Source: Neocallimastix lanati (nom. inval.)
Lineage: Eukaryota > Neocallimastigomycota > Neocallimastigomycetes > Neocallimastigales > Neocallimastigaceae
Direction of reading: 5' to 3'
DNA: 64,000 nucleotides
NCBI GenBank assembly: GCA_016946835.1
Contig: JACVTC010000129.1
Location: 460,595-524,594 of the forward strand
Position 1 is the stretch's first letter; every line of letters starts with the position of its first letter. The position numbers and the translations under genes are program-made. Shown in pieces: positions 48,091 through 61,200 of this stretch. The notes beneath the pieces are model-generated. The model was not told the DNA's origin. It did no database searches and was given only the letters and a program-made list of their open reading frames with translations.

Positions 48091-49888
48091 TCCAAACCCC
48101 AATGATTTAAATGCTTTGTTCAGAGATATCGTTAATATAGAAAGTTTAACAAAAAGAAACGATATCAAGGAATATTACTTGACGCATCAAGATAGGAGAA
48201 ATTATAATAGTGATGATCCTATGGATGTAGATCTTTTCAGAATTAGTAAAGGACAGAGAAATATAAGATACTTTCCAACACACGAAAAAAACTACGAGGT
48301 ACATAAAGAGAATAATTCCGATAAAAGAAGGAAAGGTCTGTGCTTCATTTGTGGAAAACCTGGACACTTAAAATTTAATTGTCCAAATAAGAAAAGACCA
48401 AAAGGTGTTAAGATTATTAACAAATTCGACAACGAAAGCAAGTCTCCTTCTACCTCCCTCAAAAGAATTAAAAAGATCGAAGATTCTGAAAATATTTTTA
48501 ATGTTTTAAATATAATAAATAACGAAAACTTGAATATAAAAGGAAAATCCAATATTATTGATTTTTATATTAAGACTAATGATACAGAAGAAGTCAAGGC
48601 AAAAGTTCTTATTGATTCTGGATCGGATCTTAATTTTATTCATCCTGAATTTGCTAGAATTAACAAATTCAAACTTAATCTCATCGAGAAGCCCTTTAAA
48701 GTCGCTGGTCTTGGCTACGGAACCTCTAGTGTCAATAAGGAAACTGAAAAATGCATCTTACGCCTTAGGAATCATTTTGAAGTAATAAAATTGTATGCCC
48801 TCCGTATTCCTGATGTTGATATTATTTTAGGACTCCCTTGGATCGAAAAGCATTGCCCTATCAACTACCATGATTCAAAGAAAATCTCTTTCAGTTCAGG
48901 ATACTGTGCTCGACATTGCAACGTAGGAAAAAGGAATAGAAAAAATAAGAATAAAAAGAAGTTAAACCAAATTTCTTCTAAAGGAAAGGAACCATATGAA
49001 GAACTTTCCTTAACAAAGGAAAAGAATAATCCTAAGCGTAAGTATTCCTTCGAATCTGATTCCGATATGGATTCTGATGAAGAAATTACGATTAGAGGTC
49101 GTCGCACTCGTATTAAAACTTGTAGTGAAAAAGAAGAACTTAATGATGTAAAAAATTTTTGTATAATTAATTATGATAGTGATGTAAATGATAGTTTTAT
49201 GTTTGATAATGATGATGAAATTTATGAATTTAGTGATAGTAATAATATTAATTTAGATGAATTAAATAAATTTTGTAAAATTGATGTTTTATGTAAAAAT
49301 GTAACAAAAAATTGTAATCATAATGATAATTTAAATAAAGATGAAAATAAAAAGTATATTTCTAAAAAGTGTTCTGTGAAAAATTTGTGTTGTATCTGTA
49401 ATTGTTTGAAAATTAGTAATTTTGAGAATAAATTAAATCAAAAAATTATAGGAATACCTCCTATTTATAACAATTACGCAGAAGTATTCAATGAAAGAAA
49501 TTGCAATGTACTCCCTCCACATCGTGAATATGATTGTGAAATAAGACTAAAGGATAATTCAAATTTATTTTATGGTCCAATATATCCTTTAACTGAGGCA
49601 GAACGAGATGAACTAAAAAAGTATATAAAAGAAAATTTAGAAAAAGGATTCATTAGGAAATCCAAATCACCCGCTGGTGCACCTGTATTATTTGTTAAAA
49701 AGAAAGATGGTTCATTGAGATTATGTGTTGATTATAGAAAATTGAATGAAATGACCATCCGTAATTCTTATCCTCTTCCTTTAATAAGTGAATTATTAGA
49801 TAGAGTTAAAGGTGCAAAATATTTTACCAAGTTGGACTTAAAGTCTGCCTACAATTTAGTAAGAATTAAAGAAGGTGATGAGTACAAG
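48091..49888 (+). CDS. H: nucleocapsid, protease and N-terminal RT (fossil)
   Basis: The frame is open upstream as well (from 47891). It carries the zinc knuckle [14 protein letters not shown], protease [16 protein letters not shown], and a long acidic Asn/Asp-rich spacer (about 49040-49430). The RT start follows: [65 protein letters not shown]. It ends where solo LTR I1 entered. It is a part of the broken element H. Confidence 0.88.
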
Positions 49889-50659
49889 TGTAAAGATATT
49901 ATTAATATCTTTAAATAATTTTAATTAAATTTAATCATAAATTTAAGTAAAATTAAAATAAATTTATTTGAAATCACGTGTATAAAATTATTGAAAATAT
50001 TTTTTACATAATTTCGATTTTTTCCCAATCATACTAATAAATTAAAAATTTCTCTTGTGAAACTAGTATTTGAAAATCATTTCTTTTTATGTAATTTAAT
50101 TTAAATAATAAGAGTTAAGGTTTTTCACAAGATAAATTAACAACATGAAACTATGCAATTAGTCATGTTGAAACTTACGGCATTTTATGCTAAATTTATA
50201 TTAAATAATTATGACAACTTTTATATTATTTTTAAATAGAAAATATATAATAAATTTACTAATAATATTTAAATAATAAATAAATAATAAATGAACTCAA
50301 TTAGAATTGATTATATTTATTTTAGTTATTAATTATAATTCTCTTTATTTAGTAATAGTTAATTATTTATTATTAGTTTAGGTTAGTATTGTTTTTAAAT
50401 AAATAGCTAGATAATATAATTCAATAGGAATTATATATTATAAATGTAATAAGATAAAAATATAAATAGTTATCAAATTTCATGTATTTTAATCGATGTA
50501 ATTGTTATTAACGATTTCTTGTTAATAACACTTTAAAATAAATAAAGATTTTAATATTTAAAAAATTAATAAAACTTGTTCTTTAAAACTATTATTTTGT
50601 GTTTTAGTGTTATTATTGAAGTGTTGATTTATAATCTATTTTTTTACCAAAACTTTATA
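49889..50659 (+). repeat. Solo LTR, family I (copy I1)
   Basis: 771 bp from TGTAAAGATATT to AAAACTTTATA with a perfect target duplication ACAAG (49884-49888 and 50660-50664), inside the RT of H. Confidence 0.93.
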
Positions 50660-51075
50660 ACAAGACTGCATTTCGTACTAGATATGGTCATTTTGAATAT
50701 TTAGTTATGCCTTTTGGCTTAAAAAATGCTCCAGCCACCTTCCAGCATTTTATAAATGATGTTCTTAGCGATTACTTAGATGATTTTGTTATTTCTTACA
50801 TTGATGATATATTAATTTATTCGAATAGTTTAGAGGAACATCATGAACACGTTAAAAAGGTGCTTAAAAAATTATTAGAAAATGACTTGTACATTAAATT
50901 AGAGAAATGTGAATTCGATGTTACTGAAACCACTTTCCTTGGTTACATTTTATCAAAAGACGGCTTGAAAGTTGATCCTGAAAAGGTTAAAGCTATCCTA
51001 GATTGGCCTGTTCCTTCTAATGTAAAGGAAATACAATCATTTATTGGATTATGTAATTATTATAGAATTTTTATC
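50660..51075 (+). CDS. H: central RT segment (fossil)
   Basis: RT from [19 protein letters not shown] through YIDDILIYS to [11 protein letters not shown], bounded by solo LTR I1 and element J. It is close to the RT remnant at 2485-3015. Confidence 0.88.
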
Positions 51076-51726
51076 TGTTAAGTTGGTACTTAGATTAAAG
51101 GGTAAACTTGGTTGGAAGCCTTTAATCTAATAACCTTTTGATATTATTTTATTTTTTTAAATTGATTTATTCAAATATAAAATATTATTTTATTATTAAA
51201 CTTTTAATTAACTATATTTTTATTTAATATGTTTTATTATAAAGTTATCAGATTATTTGTAAATAATAATCTTACAAAGATTTAAAAAAGAATATTTTTT
51301 AGTTCTTTTATATTTTGAAAAACAATATAAAATATTTAATAATATATTTTAATAAATACTAATTTAAAGATAACAATATAAAATATAATTTTAATATATA
51401 AAGTAATAGAATAATACATATATAATATAAGATAATAAAAATATATAAAATAATATAATTAATAAAAAACAATTTTTATAAATAATATTCAACTATATTA
51501 ATTAATATAAAAAGGGATAATGTTAATTAATATGTAATACAATATTAATCAATTAATATATTAGGGGTTCAATAATGTATAAAAGGGATAATATTAATTA
51601 ATATGTAATACAATATTAATTTGGTTATGAACGGTACAAGGATTTAAGGAGTACAAATTATATTTATAATTAAATTGTTATTTTTGTAGTATTAAATATA
51701 AATTAATTTGTATCAAATCCTTGACA
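51076..51726 (-). repeat. 3' LTR of element J
   Basis: From TGTTAAGTTGG to ATCCTTGACA, partner of 56779-57430. The next bases belong to the J 3' untranslated part (51727-51954), including a T run. Confidence 0.92.
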
Positions 51727-51909
51727 ACGCTCTCTCCAAGAATTCGCATTCCAGGCGAATTCAAGAATACTAATATTTTTGATATTAGTTTATTCAAAAG
51801 AGTACTCAAGAAGTATTTGAAATTCACTTGAACAAAAATGTTCAATTGGCCATGTGAATTTCAAATTAGTTGGAGAAATAAATTGTGTTGAATATATATT
51901 TTTAAAGAA

Positions 51910-51954
<45 letters not shown>

Positions 51955-51960
<6 letters not shown>

Positions 51961-54900
51961 ACTATATGAGATCGAGACTGGTTTCCTATTATTATTAATG
52001 TATTTAATAAAAATATTTTGGTTTCTTGGATTATCTTCAACTTCAGAAGAAGATACCCAATTATAGGAGGAACGATATTTATAACGGATTTTATATTCGT
52101 ATTGTTTCTTCTTATAGTTAGTTCTAAAACCCGCAATTTCAATAATATCCTTAATAGACTCAGGATCTTTATATCGTTTTCTAAACTTTTCAGGCACTGG
52201 TGTGAATGGTTCGAGTTCAGAGACGTGGAAAACATTATGATGCTTAGGAAAGGGTGAATTTTTAAGTTCAATTTCATAATTATTATTATGTAAAACATTG
52301 GTTACTTTGTATGGACCAAATTTGCATGGAGCTAGTTTTGAGCATGATTCTATATTTAACGAAGGAGGAGCTTGAATCCACACCAAATCGTCAATGTTGT
52401 AAGAAGGAGCGGTAATTCTTTTTCTATCAGCAGAACGTTTATATAGCTCTTGGGATCGGAGAAGAACTTCTTTAACATGATTAAAACTTTCATAAACTTT
52501 TTGAACCATTTTATGATTAATGTTACAAGTAGGGAGTAGTGTATATTCATCCATGTAAGGATGAAATCTATAGTTGATAAAAAAGGGAGTTTCGTTAGTG
52601 GAAGGGTGAATTGAGTTGTTATAAGCAAATTCAGCAAGTGGAAGAAAATCAACCCAATCATCATGATAGAAAGATCTTGAGAAACAGCGAAGGTATTGTT
52701 CGATGAAAGAATTGCATCGTTCAACTTGACCTACGGTTTCATGGTGGTCAGTAGTAGCTATTTTCGATTTAATATTTAATAAGAATAGAAATTCTTGCCA
52801 AAGTTCACTCGTAAACTGTGAACCTCTATCCGTAATAATATCATAGGGTAGACCATGGAGCTTATAGATATTATTGATAAAAGCTTTGGCTGTTTGTACG
52901 GAATTTGGAATATCTTTGAAGGGAATAAGGTGTATCATTTTTGAAAATCTATCAACTACAACCATAATCACCGTATTACCTTTGGATGGTGGAAGACCAC
53001 ATAAGAAATCAATTTCGATTGATTTCCAAGGTCTTTCTGGAACGTCAAGCGGTTGAAGTAACCCAAATTTTCGGTGCCTAGATTTTTTGTTTCTCATACA
53101 TGTTTCACACGACTTTACAAAATTCTTAACATCATCTTCCATCTTGGGCCACCAAAAGTTTCTTGAGATCAACTCCAAAGTTCTTTTGACACCAAAATGA
53201 CCCGCAGCAGGTTTCTCATGATAACGAGTTAAAATATCTAAACGAAGTTGATCTGGTATGTAAATAAGATTGTTGTATAATATTAAATCATTTTCTAATT
53301 TAAACTTATTCATTTTGCGAAATGGTTTATAAGGGAAACCTTGAGAGACATTATTTTCAGAAAAATATATACGAAGATCCTCAGCAACCTTATCATTCTT
53401 TAAGTTTATTTTAATATTATTGAGAAGATCGTTAGTTATACTAATTAAACATGGGATTTTACCAATATTCTTACTGTCTAAGATAAACTCAGGTTTATCC
53501 TCTATATCTTCCTTTTGGTAGTCTGGTCTTCTGGATAACGAATCGGGTTTGCCATTCTTTTTACCTTGGCGATAGATAAGTTCAAAGTCGTATTCTTGGA
53601 AGAATAGATGCCAACGATGTTGACGTTGATTACCTATCTTCCCTCCAAGGGTATATAGAAGATTTCTATGGTCAGTAAAAACTTTAATCTTGAATTTAGC
53701 ACCTAACAAAAGGTGACGCCATGATGAGAAAGCTTCTTTAATTGATAAAAGTTCCTTATCGGTAATCGAATAGTTTATTTCGGCATTGTTAAGACTACGA
53801 GAAAAATAAGCAATAGGATGAAGCTTATTATCATTATCATACTGGGAAAGAACTGCTCCAATAGCAAAGTTACTAGCATCGCACTCAACAATAAAAGGTT
53901 TTGTTAAGTCAGGATGCATGAGGAGAGGGGAAGAAGTTAAACGTTTTTTGAGAATTGAGAAGGAGGTATCACAATCTTTAGACCAAACAAACTTCCTTCC
54001 TTTCTTGGTTAAAGCATGCAAAGGTTTAGCAATAGCAGCAAAATTCCTTACGAATCTTCTATAGTAATTGCAAAGACCAAGAAACCTTTGAACCTCTTTT
54101 ACGTTTTTTGGAATGGGCCATTCTTTGATTGATTTGATCTTCTTTGGATCAGTGGACACACCAGAACCAGAAATGATATGTCCAAGGAATTCGACTTCCT
54201 CTTTATCGAATTCACATTTCGAAAGTTTAGCATATAAATTATTGTCAATAAGCTTTTTGAGAACCTCACGTACAGTTTGATGATGATCATCTAATGAATT
54301 AGAATAAATTAGAATGTCATCTAGGTAGAGTATTACCGATTTCTCTAAGAATGGACGAAGGACAGAGTTAATAAAAGATTGGAAGATTGCAGGTGCATTT
54401 TTAAGACCAAATGGCATTACTAAATATTCGTAATGTCCATACTTAGTACGGAAAGCTGTTTTATATTCATCGCCTTCCTTTATACGAATTAAATTATATG
54501 CGGAGCGCAAGTCCAATTTAGTAAAGTACTTGGCTCCTTTGACTCGTTCAATAATGTCGTTGATGAGCGGTAAAGGATAGGAATTTCTAATAGTAACCGC
54601 ATTTAAACGTTTGTAGTCAACGCAGAGTCGGAGAGAACCATCACTCTTTTTTTGAAAGAGAACAGGATAGCCGGCTGGGGAGTGAGATTCTCTAATAAAT
54701 CCTTTCTTTTCGTTTTCCTTTATGTAATCTTTTAAAACTTCTGATTCTTCCAATGTAAGCGGGTAGATTGGTCCATAATGTAAAGTAGCACCTGGTTGAA
54801 GATTGATCTCACAGTCCGTTAAACGATGGGGAGGAAGCTTATCTGCTTCCTTTTTACTGAAGACTATTGCAAGGTCTTTATACTGTTCAGGAATACGCTC

Positions 54901-55431
54901 AATATCAGGTTCTTCAGAATCCTCTGATACCTTATTTGAAAGAAAAGAATAGATTAAAAAGTTGTAATTATAGGGTAATCCGTCATAAAAATTAATTGAA
55001 TTCGCATTTTGTTTAAAATTCTTTATAATTCTTGATTTAAATTTTGAGATTTTAAAAGTAGAGTAAAGATAATGATTATCATAACTAAAATGTATTTTAT
55101 AGTTTTTCATAAATTGATTTCCAAGGAGTAAATCCACTGGAATATGTTTTGACACAAGGAATTTTTCTTTAAATTTGATTAAATGAAACGTATTGTTAAT
55201 TTTGATTTTTAGTTGAAAATTTAAAGACACAAATTCATTAATGGAATCTGTATCACCACTAATACCTTTTATATATATTTTATTATTAAGTTTTTGAGGT
55301 ACAAGATTTAACCGAGAGATTAAATTGGTAGAAATAAAATTGCAGTAAGAACCACAATCTAACATTGATTTGGTTTGTAATTTAATGTTTTTGTTCCTTT
55401 TGTTTATTGTTGGGATAAATGATTTAAACAA
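51955..55431 (-). CDS. J: Pol polyprotein
   Basis: 1158 residues: protease region near the start (about 21-30), RT with YLDDILIYS (about 370), RNase H VECDASN (about 516), integrase zinc domain HEKPAAGHFG (about 738), DDE core (EIDFLCGL about 807, TDRGSQF about 868, ERCNSFIEQY about 905), GPY module (about 1043, FGPYKVTNVLHNNNYEIEL) and a C-terminal chromodomain-like segment (about 1100-1147, YKIRYKYRSSYNWVSSSEV). It looks whole. How the ribosome reaches Pol from Gag is not evident. A run of about 46 T on plus lies at its 3' end. Confidence 0.92.
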
Positions 55432-55520
55432 AAAGAAAGAATTAGGAAGAGGAGGGTTTAAAGTTGGATAATTATATTGAATAGTTTTAATCGGAGAGGA
55501 CTTCTTGGGAAGTCCATTAT

Positions 55521-56744
55521 CTAGTTTTTTGAGTTAATTTTTTGGACTTCGGTAACATAATTTTCTCGGTTGTTGTAACTGGAATTAACCTTAGATTTAT
55601 TATTATGGAAGTTATTATTTTTACTATGATTGTAATAATTGTTATTCTTCTTATTCTTGTTTTCACTATTGGGATAAGAATGAGAGTTCTTTCTCTTATA
55701 ATTTTTATTGCTGGTTAATTGATTTATCTTTAATTTAGTTTCTTGAGAAGATTCAAACAATATGCACTTTGTTGTAATTTCTTCTATTTTCTCTGGAAAC
55801 TTCTCCATTTTATTAATTTCTTCTTTAAATTTTGGATGAAGACCATTATAGAAAAATAATACTAATGGTTCTTCAGGCCAACCAAGATCAGCTGTTAGTT
55901 TACGGAAAGAATCGATATAGTCCTTAATATTACCATGAGAATGTTTAAGATTTATTAAATTAATTTTCTTTAACTTTTTGCTGACAACATCAGGAAAAGC
56001 TTCTTTTAATTCATTAAGAAGAGCCTCTAGGGAAGCAGGAGGACTACTGGAATATTTTGTTTGGTACCAACTTCTAGCAGCTTCTCTTAATCTTGATTGC
56101 ACAAAGTTGATTTTCGAATCTTCAGGCCAAGACTTACATGGATAGGTTTTAAATGTGTCCCCACACAGTTGACAGAAAAGTTCGGTTTCAGAAATATCAC
56201 CTGAAAACAAACCTGGATCGGGAACTTGAGGAATATTAATAGGGTAAGCAGATTGCATGATAACATCATGATCATTGTCATATCTTGTAGTAGTTGAGAT
56301 ATTATCATCGAAAACAGAATGGAGGTTTACCGTAGGATTTCCAGATGTCAACGGTATCGACGAGGTAGCACCAGAAGAAGTATTTTCTACTTGAGTTTTA
56401 TTACATAATTCATGCTTAAAATAGAGGGTAGCCTTCTTCAAAGATTCTAAAGAGGCCAATATTTCATTATTCATTTTATCATAAGCTCCGAATTATTTCA
56501 TTACCTCTTGATGGTAATTTTGTAAGTCTTCTTTGGAAACGAAGTTTTCATTCACCCCAGAAACTATACTATTACAAGCTTGTGAGGTATCATTTCTTAA
56601 CTGTTGAACACCTTCTGCTAAGGTGGTACAAGCTTGGGTGGCTTCGGATCGCAATTGTTGTACTGAGTCTTCTTTATTCATATCCATTTCTTCATCCGAT
56701 CTAGCTGAATACATTCCCGAGCGTCTTAGGCCAATTTTAGGCAT
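55521..56744 (-). CDS. J: Gag region
   Basis: Two adjacent minus-strand frames. The first (about 83 residues, MPKIGLRRSGMYSARSDEEM, then a repeat-like helix with QQLRSEATQA and QQLRNDTSQA) looks like a coiled-coil N-terminus. The second (317 residues) has the capsid region (LFSGDISETELFCQLCGDTF, LREAARSWYQTKY, NELKEAF, LFFYNGLHPKFKEE) and a basic Asn/Lys-rich tail without a CCHC knuckle. Together they have the size of a Ty3-type Gag. Confidence 0.8.
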
Positions 56745-56768
56745 TCCAAGGAAGTTTCTAAAATAGCG

Positions 56769-56778
56769 GTAAGATTAT
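56769..56778 (-). promoter_or_regulatory. J: putative self-primer binding site
   Basis: The minus strand starts ATAATCTTAC directly after the 5' LTR. Its complement GTAAGATTAT is present in the LTR (plus 56970-56979), about 37 nt after a TATAAAAG box. There is no tRNA match. Confidence 0.65.
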
Positions 56779-57430
56779 TGTTAAGTTGGTACTTAGATTA
56801 AAGGGTAAACTTGGTTGGAAGCCTTTAATCTAATAACCTTTTGATATTATTTTATTTTTTTTAAATTGATTTATTCAAATATAAAATATTATTTTATTAT
56901 TAAACTTTTAATTAACTATATTTTTATTTAATATGTTTTATTATAAAGTTATCAGATTATTTGTAAATAATAATCTTACAAAGATTTAAAAAAGAATATT
57001 TTTTAGTTCTTTTATATTTTGAAAAACAATATAAAATATTTAATAATATATTTTAATAAATACTAATTTAAAGATAACAATATAAAATATAATTTTAATA
57101 TATAAAGTAATAGATTAATACATATATAATATAAGATAATAAAAATATATAAAATAATATAATTAATAAAAAACAATTTTTATAAATAATATTCAACTAT
57201 ATTAATTAATATAAAAAGGGATAATGTTAATTAATATGTAATACAATATTAATCAATTAATATATTAGGGGTTCAATAATGTATAAAAGGGATAATATTA
57301 ATTAATATGTAATACAATATTAATTTGGTTATGAACGGTACAAGGATTTAAGGAGTACAAATTATATTTATAATTAAATTGTTATTTTTGTAGTATTAAA
57401 TATAAATTAATTTGTATCAAATCCTTGACA
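56779..57430 (-). repeat. 5' LTR of element J
   Basis: 652 bp, differing from 51076-51726 by about one base and one single-base length change. Followed by TTATC. Confidence 0.92.
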
Positions 57431-57466
57431 TTATCAAGGATTTTGCTAAGATTGCGCGGCCCTTAC
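57431..57466 (+). other. H: short RT segment between J and K
   Basis: Reads as IKDFAKIARPL, the residues that follow the RT in the H-family relic at 2485-3015. It shows that J inserted within H. Confidence 0.8.
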
Positions 57467-57485
57467 TGTAACGAAATCTTCAGTT
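57467..57485. repeat. LTR terminus K (start of a further inserted element)
   Basis: Nineteen bases TGTAACGAAATCTTCAGTT at the edge of H. They resemble the outer end of the B LTR (TGTAACGAATCTTAA on minus). They are followed at once by D2, so only the first bases of K are in the window. Confidence 0.55.
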
Positions 57486-58275
57486 TGGTATGGTTCATAT
57501 AATTTTAGGAATATAATAATAATTAACACAAATAATAAAATTACAATAATAAAAAAAAAAATAATTTGTTTTAAAATCAATATTTATTTATTTAAATTTA
57601 AAAAAATAATAATATAATTATTTATTTAATAAAAAGAAAGTTATTGATTATATTTTATTTCACTAAAAATTACATGTATTTATATTTTTTTATCAAATTA
57701 TAATTTGTAAAGCCTAACTATTTTTTTTAATAAACTAATTACTAATTATTTTTATAAATAAAACATTTAAATTGAAATTGAATTATTATTTTAGTTAGTA
57801 ATATTATTGTTATAAATAGTAGTTATATATTATTGAATTATTAATTATTTAATGATAGTTTAATACTAATATATATAAAATAAAAATAAAGAGATTATAC
57901 AGAATATTTTATTGTGGTTTAGTTAAATTTAGTAATTAAAAATAAATTTATATTGATAACGAAAATTTTAATAACTAATTAAATAGATTTGATTATTTTC
58001 AATATAACATAATACAAAAGAAATATAATATTAATATATTAAGTGGGCAAGGACAATATTCTTGGCTAAAGATTTTTAATACATTATAATGGAATCGGAT
58101 CGATAATTCAAAAAGGAATTATAAGTTAATTAGTGATTTATTAACTTAAGATTTCTATTTAGTAATATTTGAAGAATATTGGAAAGTTCCAATTATATAG
58201 AATAGAATAATCTATAAGGTTAGAATAATTTATATTATTCTAGCACAATTAGTATTATTTGTTCATTCTGTATTA
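57486..58275 (-). repeat. 3' LTR of D2
   Basis: 790 bp from TGGTATGG to CTGTATTA on plus, i.e. TAATACAG...CCATACCA in element orientation. The plus-strand AGATGCCCCCGCT that follows is the polypurine tract. Confidence 0.9.
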
Positions 58276-58298
58276 AGATGCCCCCGCTAAGACTCAAG

Positions 58299-61200
58299 CT
58301 AGGTAGAAGCTGAGTTAAACTTGACAATATTTTTCAAATGAACATTACGATTCATTTGTATATTAGTAGCAGGATCAGCTAAAGTGACTGTATTGAATTG
58401 TTTCTTTACCACTTTCATAGGTCCAACAAAGTAAGGTTCTAATTTAGTTCGATTAAAGTTTCTTACTAGTACTATTTCACCTGGTTTTATTCTTTTAGCT
58501 TGATTCATACTGGTCTTTTCTTCTCTCCTAGTAGCCCAATACTTCGAAGCATTTTTGATATTAGACGCGGCCTCCATTACCCATTGGTAGTGTGATACAA
58601 ATTTTTCCAGTAGAATTTCGTCAGAAGACTTATTTATACCCTTAGTTGGTCTGGCAGCAATGTCAAAAGGTTGTTGGTCCTCCCTTCCATAAACTAATTC
58701 AAAACTTGAATGGTTGGTGATTGAGTTTTTAGTAGTTCTTAAAGCCCAAAGTGCAGATGGTAAAATTTCATCCCATTCTTTGTGTTGTTGTTCTAGTAAT
58801 CGTAATAATTTTCCAATTTCTTTATTACGATTCTCAACTAAACCATTGCTTTCAGGATGATATGGAGTGATAAATTTAACATATACATCATATAAATCAA
58901 GGAAGATTTTTGTCATATCTGATGTAAATTGTGTTCCATTATCAGTAGTGATAATTTGAGGTACACCGTGTCGAGCAAATACATTAATTAAAAATTTTAT
59001 CACATCCTGAGAAGTAACATTTTCAGTGGGCTCTGCCTCAACCCATTTAGTAAAATAATCAACCACAACGATTATATATTGATTATTATTTCTGGTTTTA
59101 CTTAGAGGTCCTATAATGTCCAATCCTAAGTGTGTAAATGGTCCTTCCACTTCAGTTGGTTTATCTTCCGTTGGTTCAGGGTATGGTTGAGATTTATTTA
59201 ATTGACATTTTTCACATTTACCTATAATTCGCTTAATGTCATTAACCATATTGTTCCAATAGTAGCTCTTTTTCAAACGTTGGTATGTCTTGTAATAGCC
59301 TTCGTGTCCTATACTGTGTGCTTGAAAAATTAATTGAAGTTTTTCTTTTGTATCTGTAACTAATTTTCTATAATTATTGCCATCAACAAAGTAGTCCACA
59401 CCATCAATTGTCGTAAATTTTTCTTCAATAAATTTCTTAATGGTTCTTGAAAGCAGGTTTTCATCTTGTTCCTTGATAATTTGTGTTGTTAAGACAACTT
59501 TTTCTTTTTCATTTTTCATTCTTGATAAAGCATCTGCGACAACATTATTCTTTCCAGTTTCATATCGTAAATCAATTCCTAACATACTGACAGTCAAACA
59601 CCATCTAGTATGACGAGAATTTTGTGGTTCCTTACTTTTAAGTAATCCGATTAATGGTCTATGATCTGTATATACTATAGTTTGCTTAGGATTTCCCATA
59701 ATATAAGATTTTAATTTATTAATACAGTAAATTAGAGCAGCACCTTCTAGATCCGTAATTCCATAATTCTTTTCCGATTTAGATAAACTTCTACTAATAT
59801 AATGAACCGGATGCTCCTTTCCAGTTTCATCATCCTTTTGTAAAAGCACACCGCCTATTCCATCATAGGAAGCATCTGTTCTTATAATAAATTCTCTATC
59901 AAATCTAGGAAATCTTAATATTGGGGCATTGATTAATCTTTCCTTAAGAATTTTAAAACTTTCTTCTTGTTCCTTTTTCCATTCAAACTTAATACCTTTT
60001 CTTAATAGAGTGCAGAGAGGAGCAGTAACTTTTGCAAAGTCCTTAATAAAATTTCTATAATATCCAATGGCTCCTAAAAATGATCGAAGTTCATGAATGT
60101 TAGAGGGAGCCTTCCATTCTTTAATAGCTTCAACTTTGTTTTCCAATGGACTTAAACCTTCTGAGGATACTTTATGTCCAAGTACTTCTACTTCAGTTTG
60201 CATGAAAGAACACTTTTCGATATTGATTTTTAACTTATGTTCCTTGAATATTTCTAAGACTTGTTTAAGATGTTCTAGGTGTTCTTCTTCAGTTCTTGAG
60301 TAGATTAAAATATCATCGATAAAGTTATAGACGCATTTTCCTATTAAGGGAAATAGTATACGGTTCATTTCTCTTTGGAATGTAGCTGGAGCACCTGTTA
60401 AACCGAAGGGCATTACCATGAATTGGTAGTTTCCGAACTTAGTTGTAAAGGTAGTGATTTCAACACTATCATCATCCATTAATATTTGATGATAACCGGA
60501 ATAAAGATCTAATGTTGAGAAGATTTTCGCTCCATCTAAGCTATCAAAAATTTCCTCAATATTTGGTAAAGAATAAGAATCCTTCTTAGTTGCTTCATTT
60601 ACTTTCCTATAGTCAATACACAGGCGCCATTTACCGTTCTTTTTAGGCACAAGTACTACTGGTGATGACCATTCTGAACATGAAGGTTCAATTAATCGTT
60701 TATATATGAGTTTGGTTAATTCTTCTTTTAAGATATCTGTTTTTAATTTACTAAGTCGATAAAATTTTTGTTTAATAGGTTTAACTCCTTCCTTAAGAAT
60801 AATTTTGTGTGGTGATAAATCTGAAGGTGTTAATTCTTCAGAAGAAGTTGCAATTATATCAATATATTCTTCAAGTAATTTAGTAATAGCTTCTCTATAA
60901 TTTGAATTAATTGTACTTTGAAAAACTGTGTCATATATATATTTTATGGGTGGTAATCCTTCAATCGTTTTCAATTGTTGCTTAGCTTCTTGGTGATTCA
61001 ATGCTTTGATTACACATAATAATTTTTCTTCATCATCATATTCATTATTAATAGGTGTAATTTCTTCAATTAAACCTTGATCATTAAATCGACAAAGACT
61101 ATATCTAATTGGATGTATAAATAACTGGTTATCAATTTGAGTTTTGAGGTTGATTAATATATCATAGAATGGATCCTCCTTGTCTATAATTCTACACGTA

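Larger units (their letters stand above)
51076..57430 (-). mobile_element. Ty3/gypsy chromovirus J
   Basis: LTRs of about 651 bp (51076-51726 and 56779-57430) differ by about two changes, and the target duplication TTATC lies at 51071-51075 and 57431-57435. Very young. Gag and Pol are separate frames on the minus strand. Pol looks whole; Gag appears as two adjacent frames, so there may be about one break. It has a self-primer site and almost no leader (about 34 nt). Confidence 0.92.
46279..57466 (+). mobile_element. Ty3/gypsy element H, interrupted
   Basis: 5' LTR (46279-47046), self-primer site, leader with tandem repeats, Gag, protease and RT. The body is split by solo LTR I1 (49889-50659), element J (51076-57430) and LTR start K at 57467, which carries D2. 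H parts are 46279-49888, 50660-51075 and 57431-57466; the rest lies beyond the window. The 5' LTR is nearly identical to solo LTR G1, so H is young although broken by three insertions. Confidence 0.88.
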
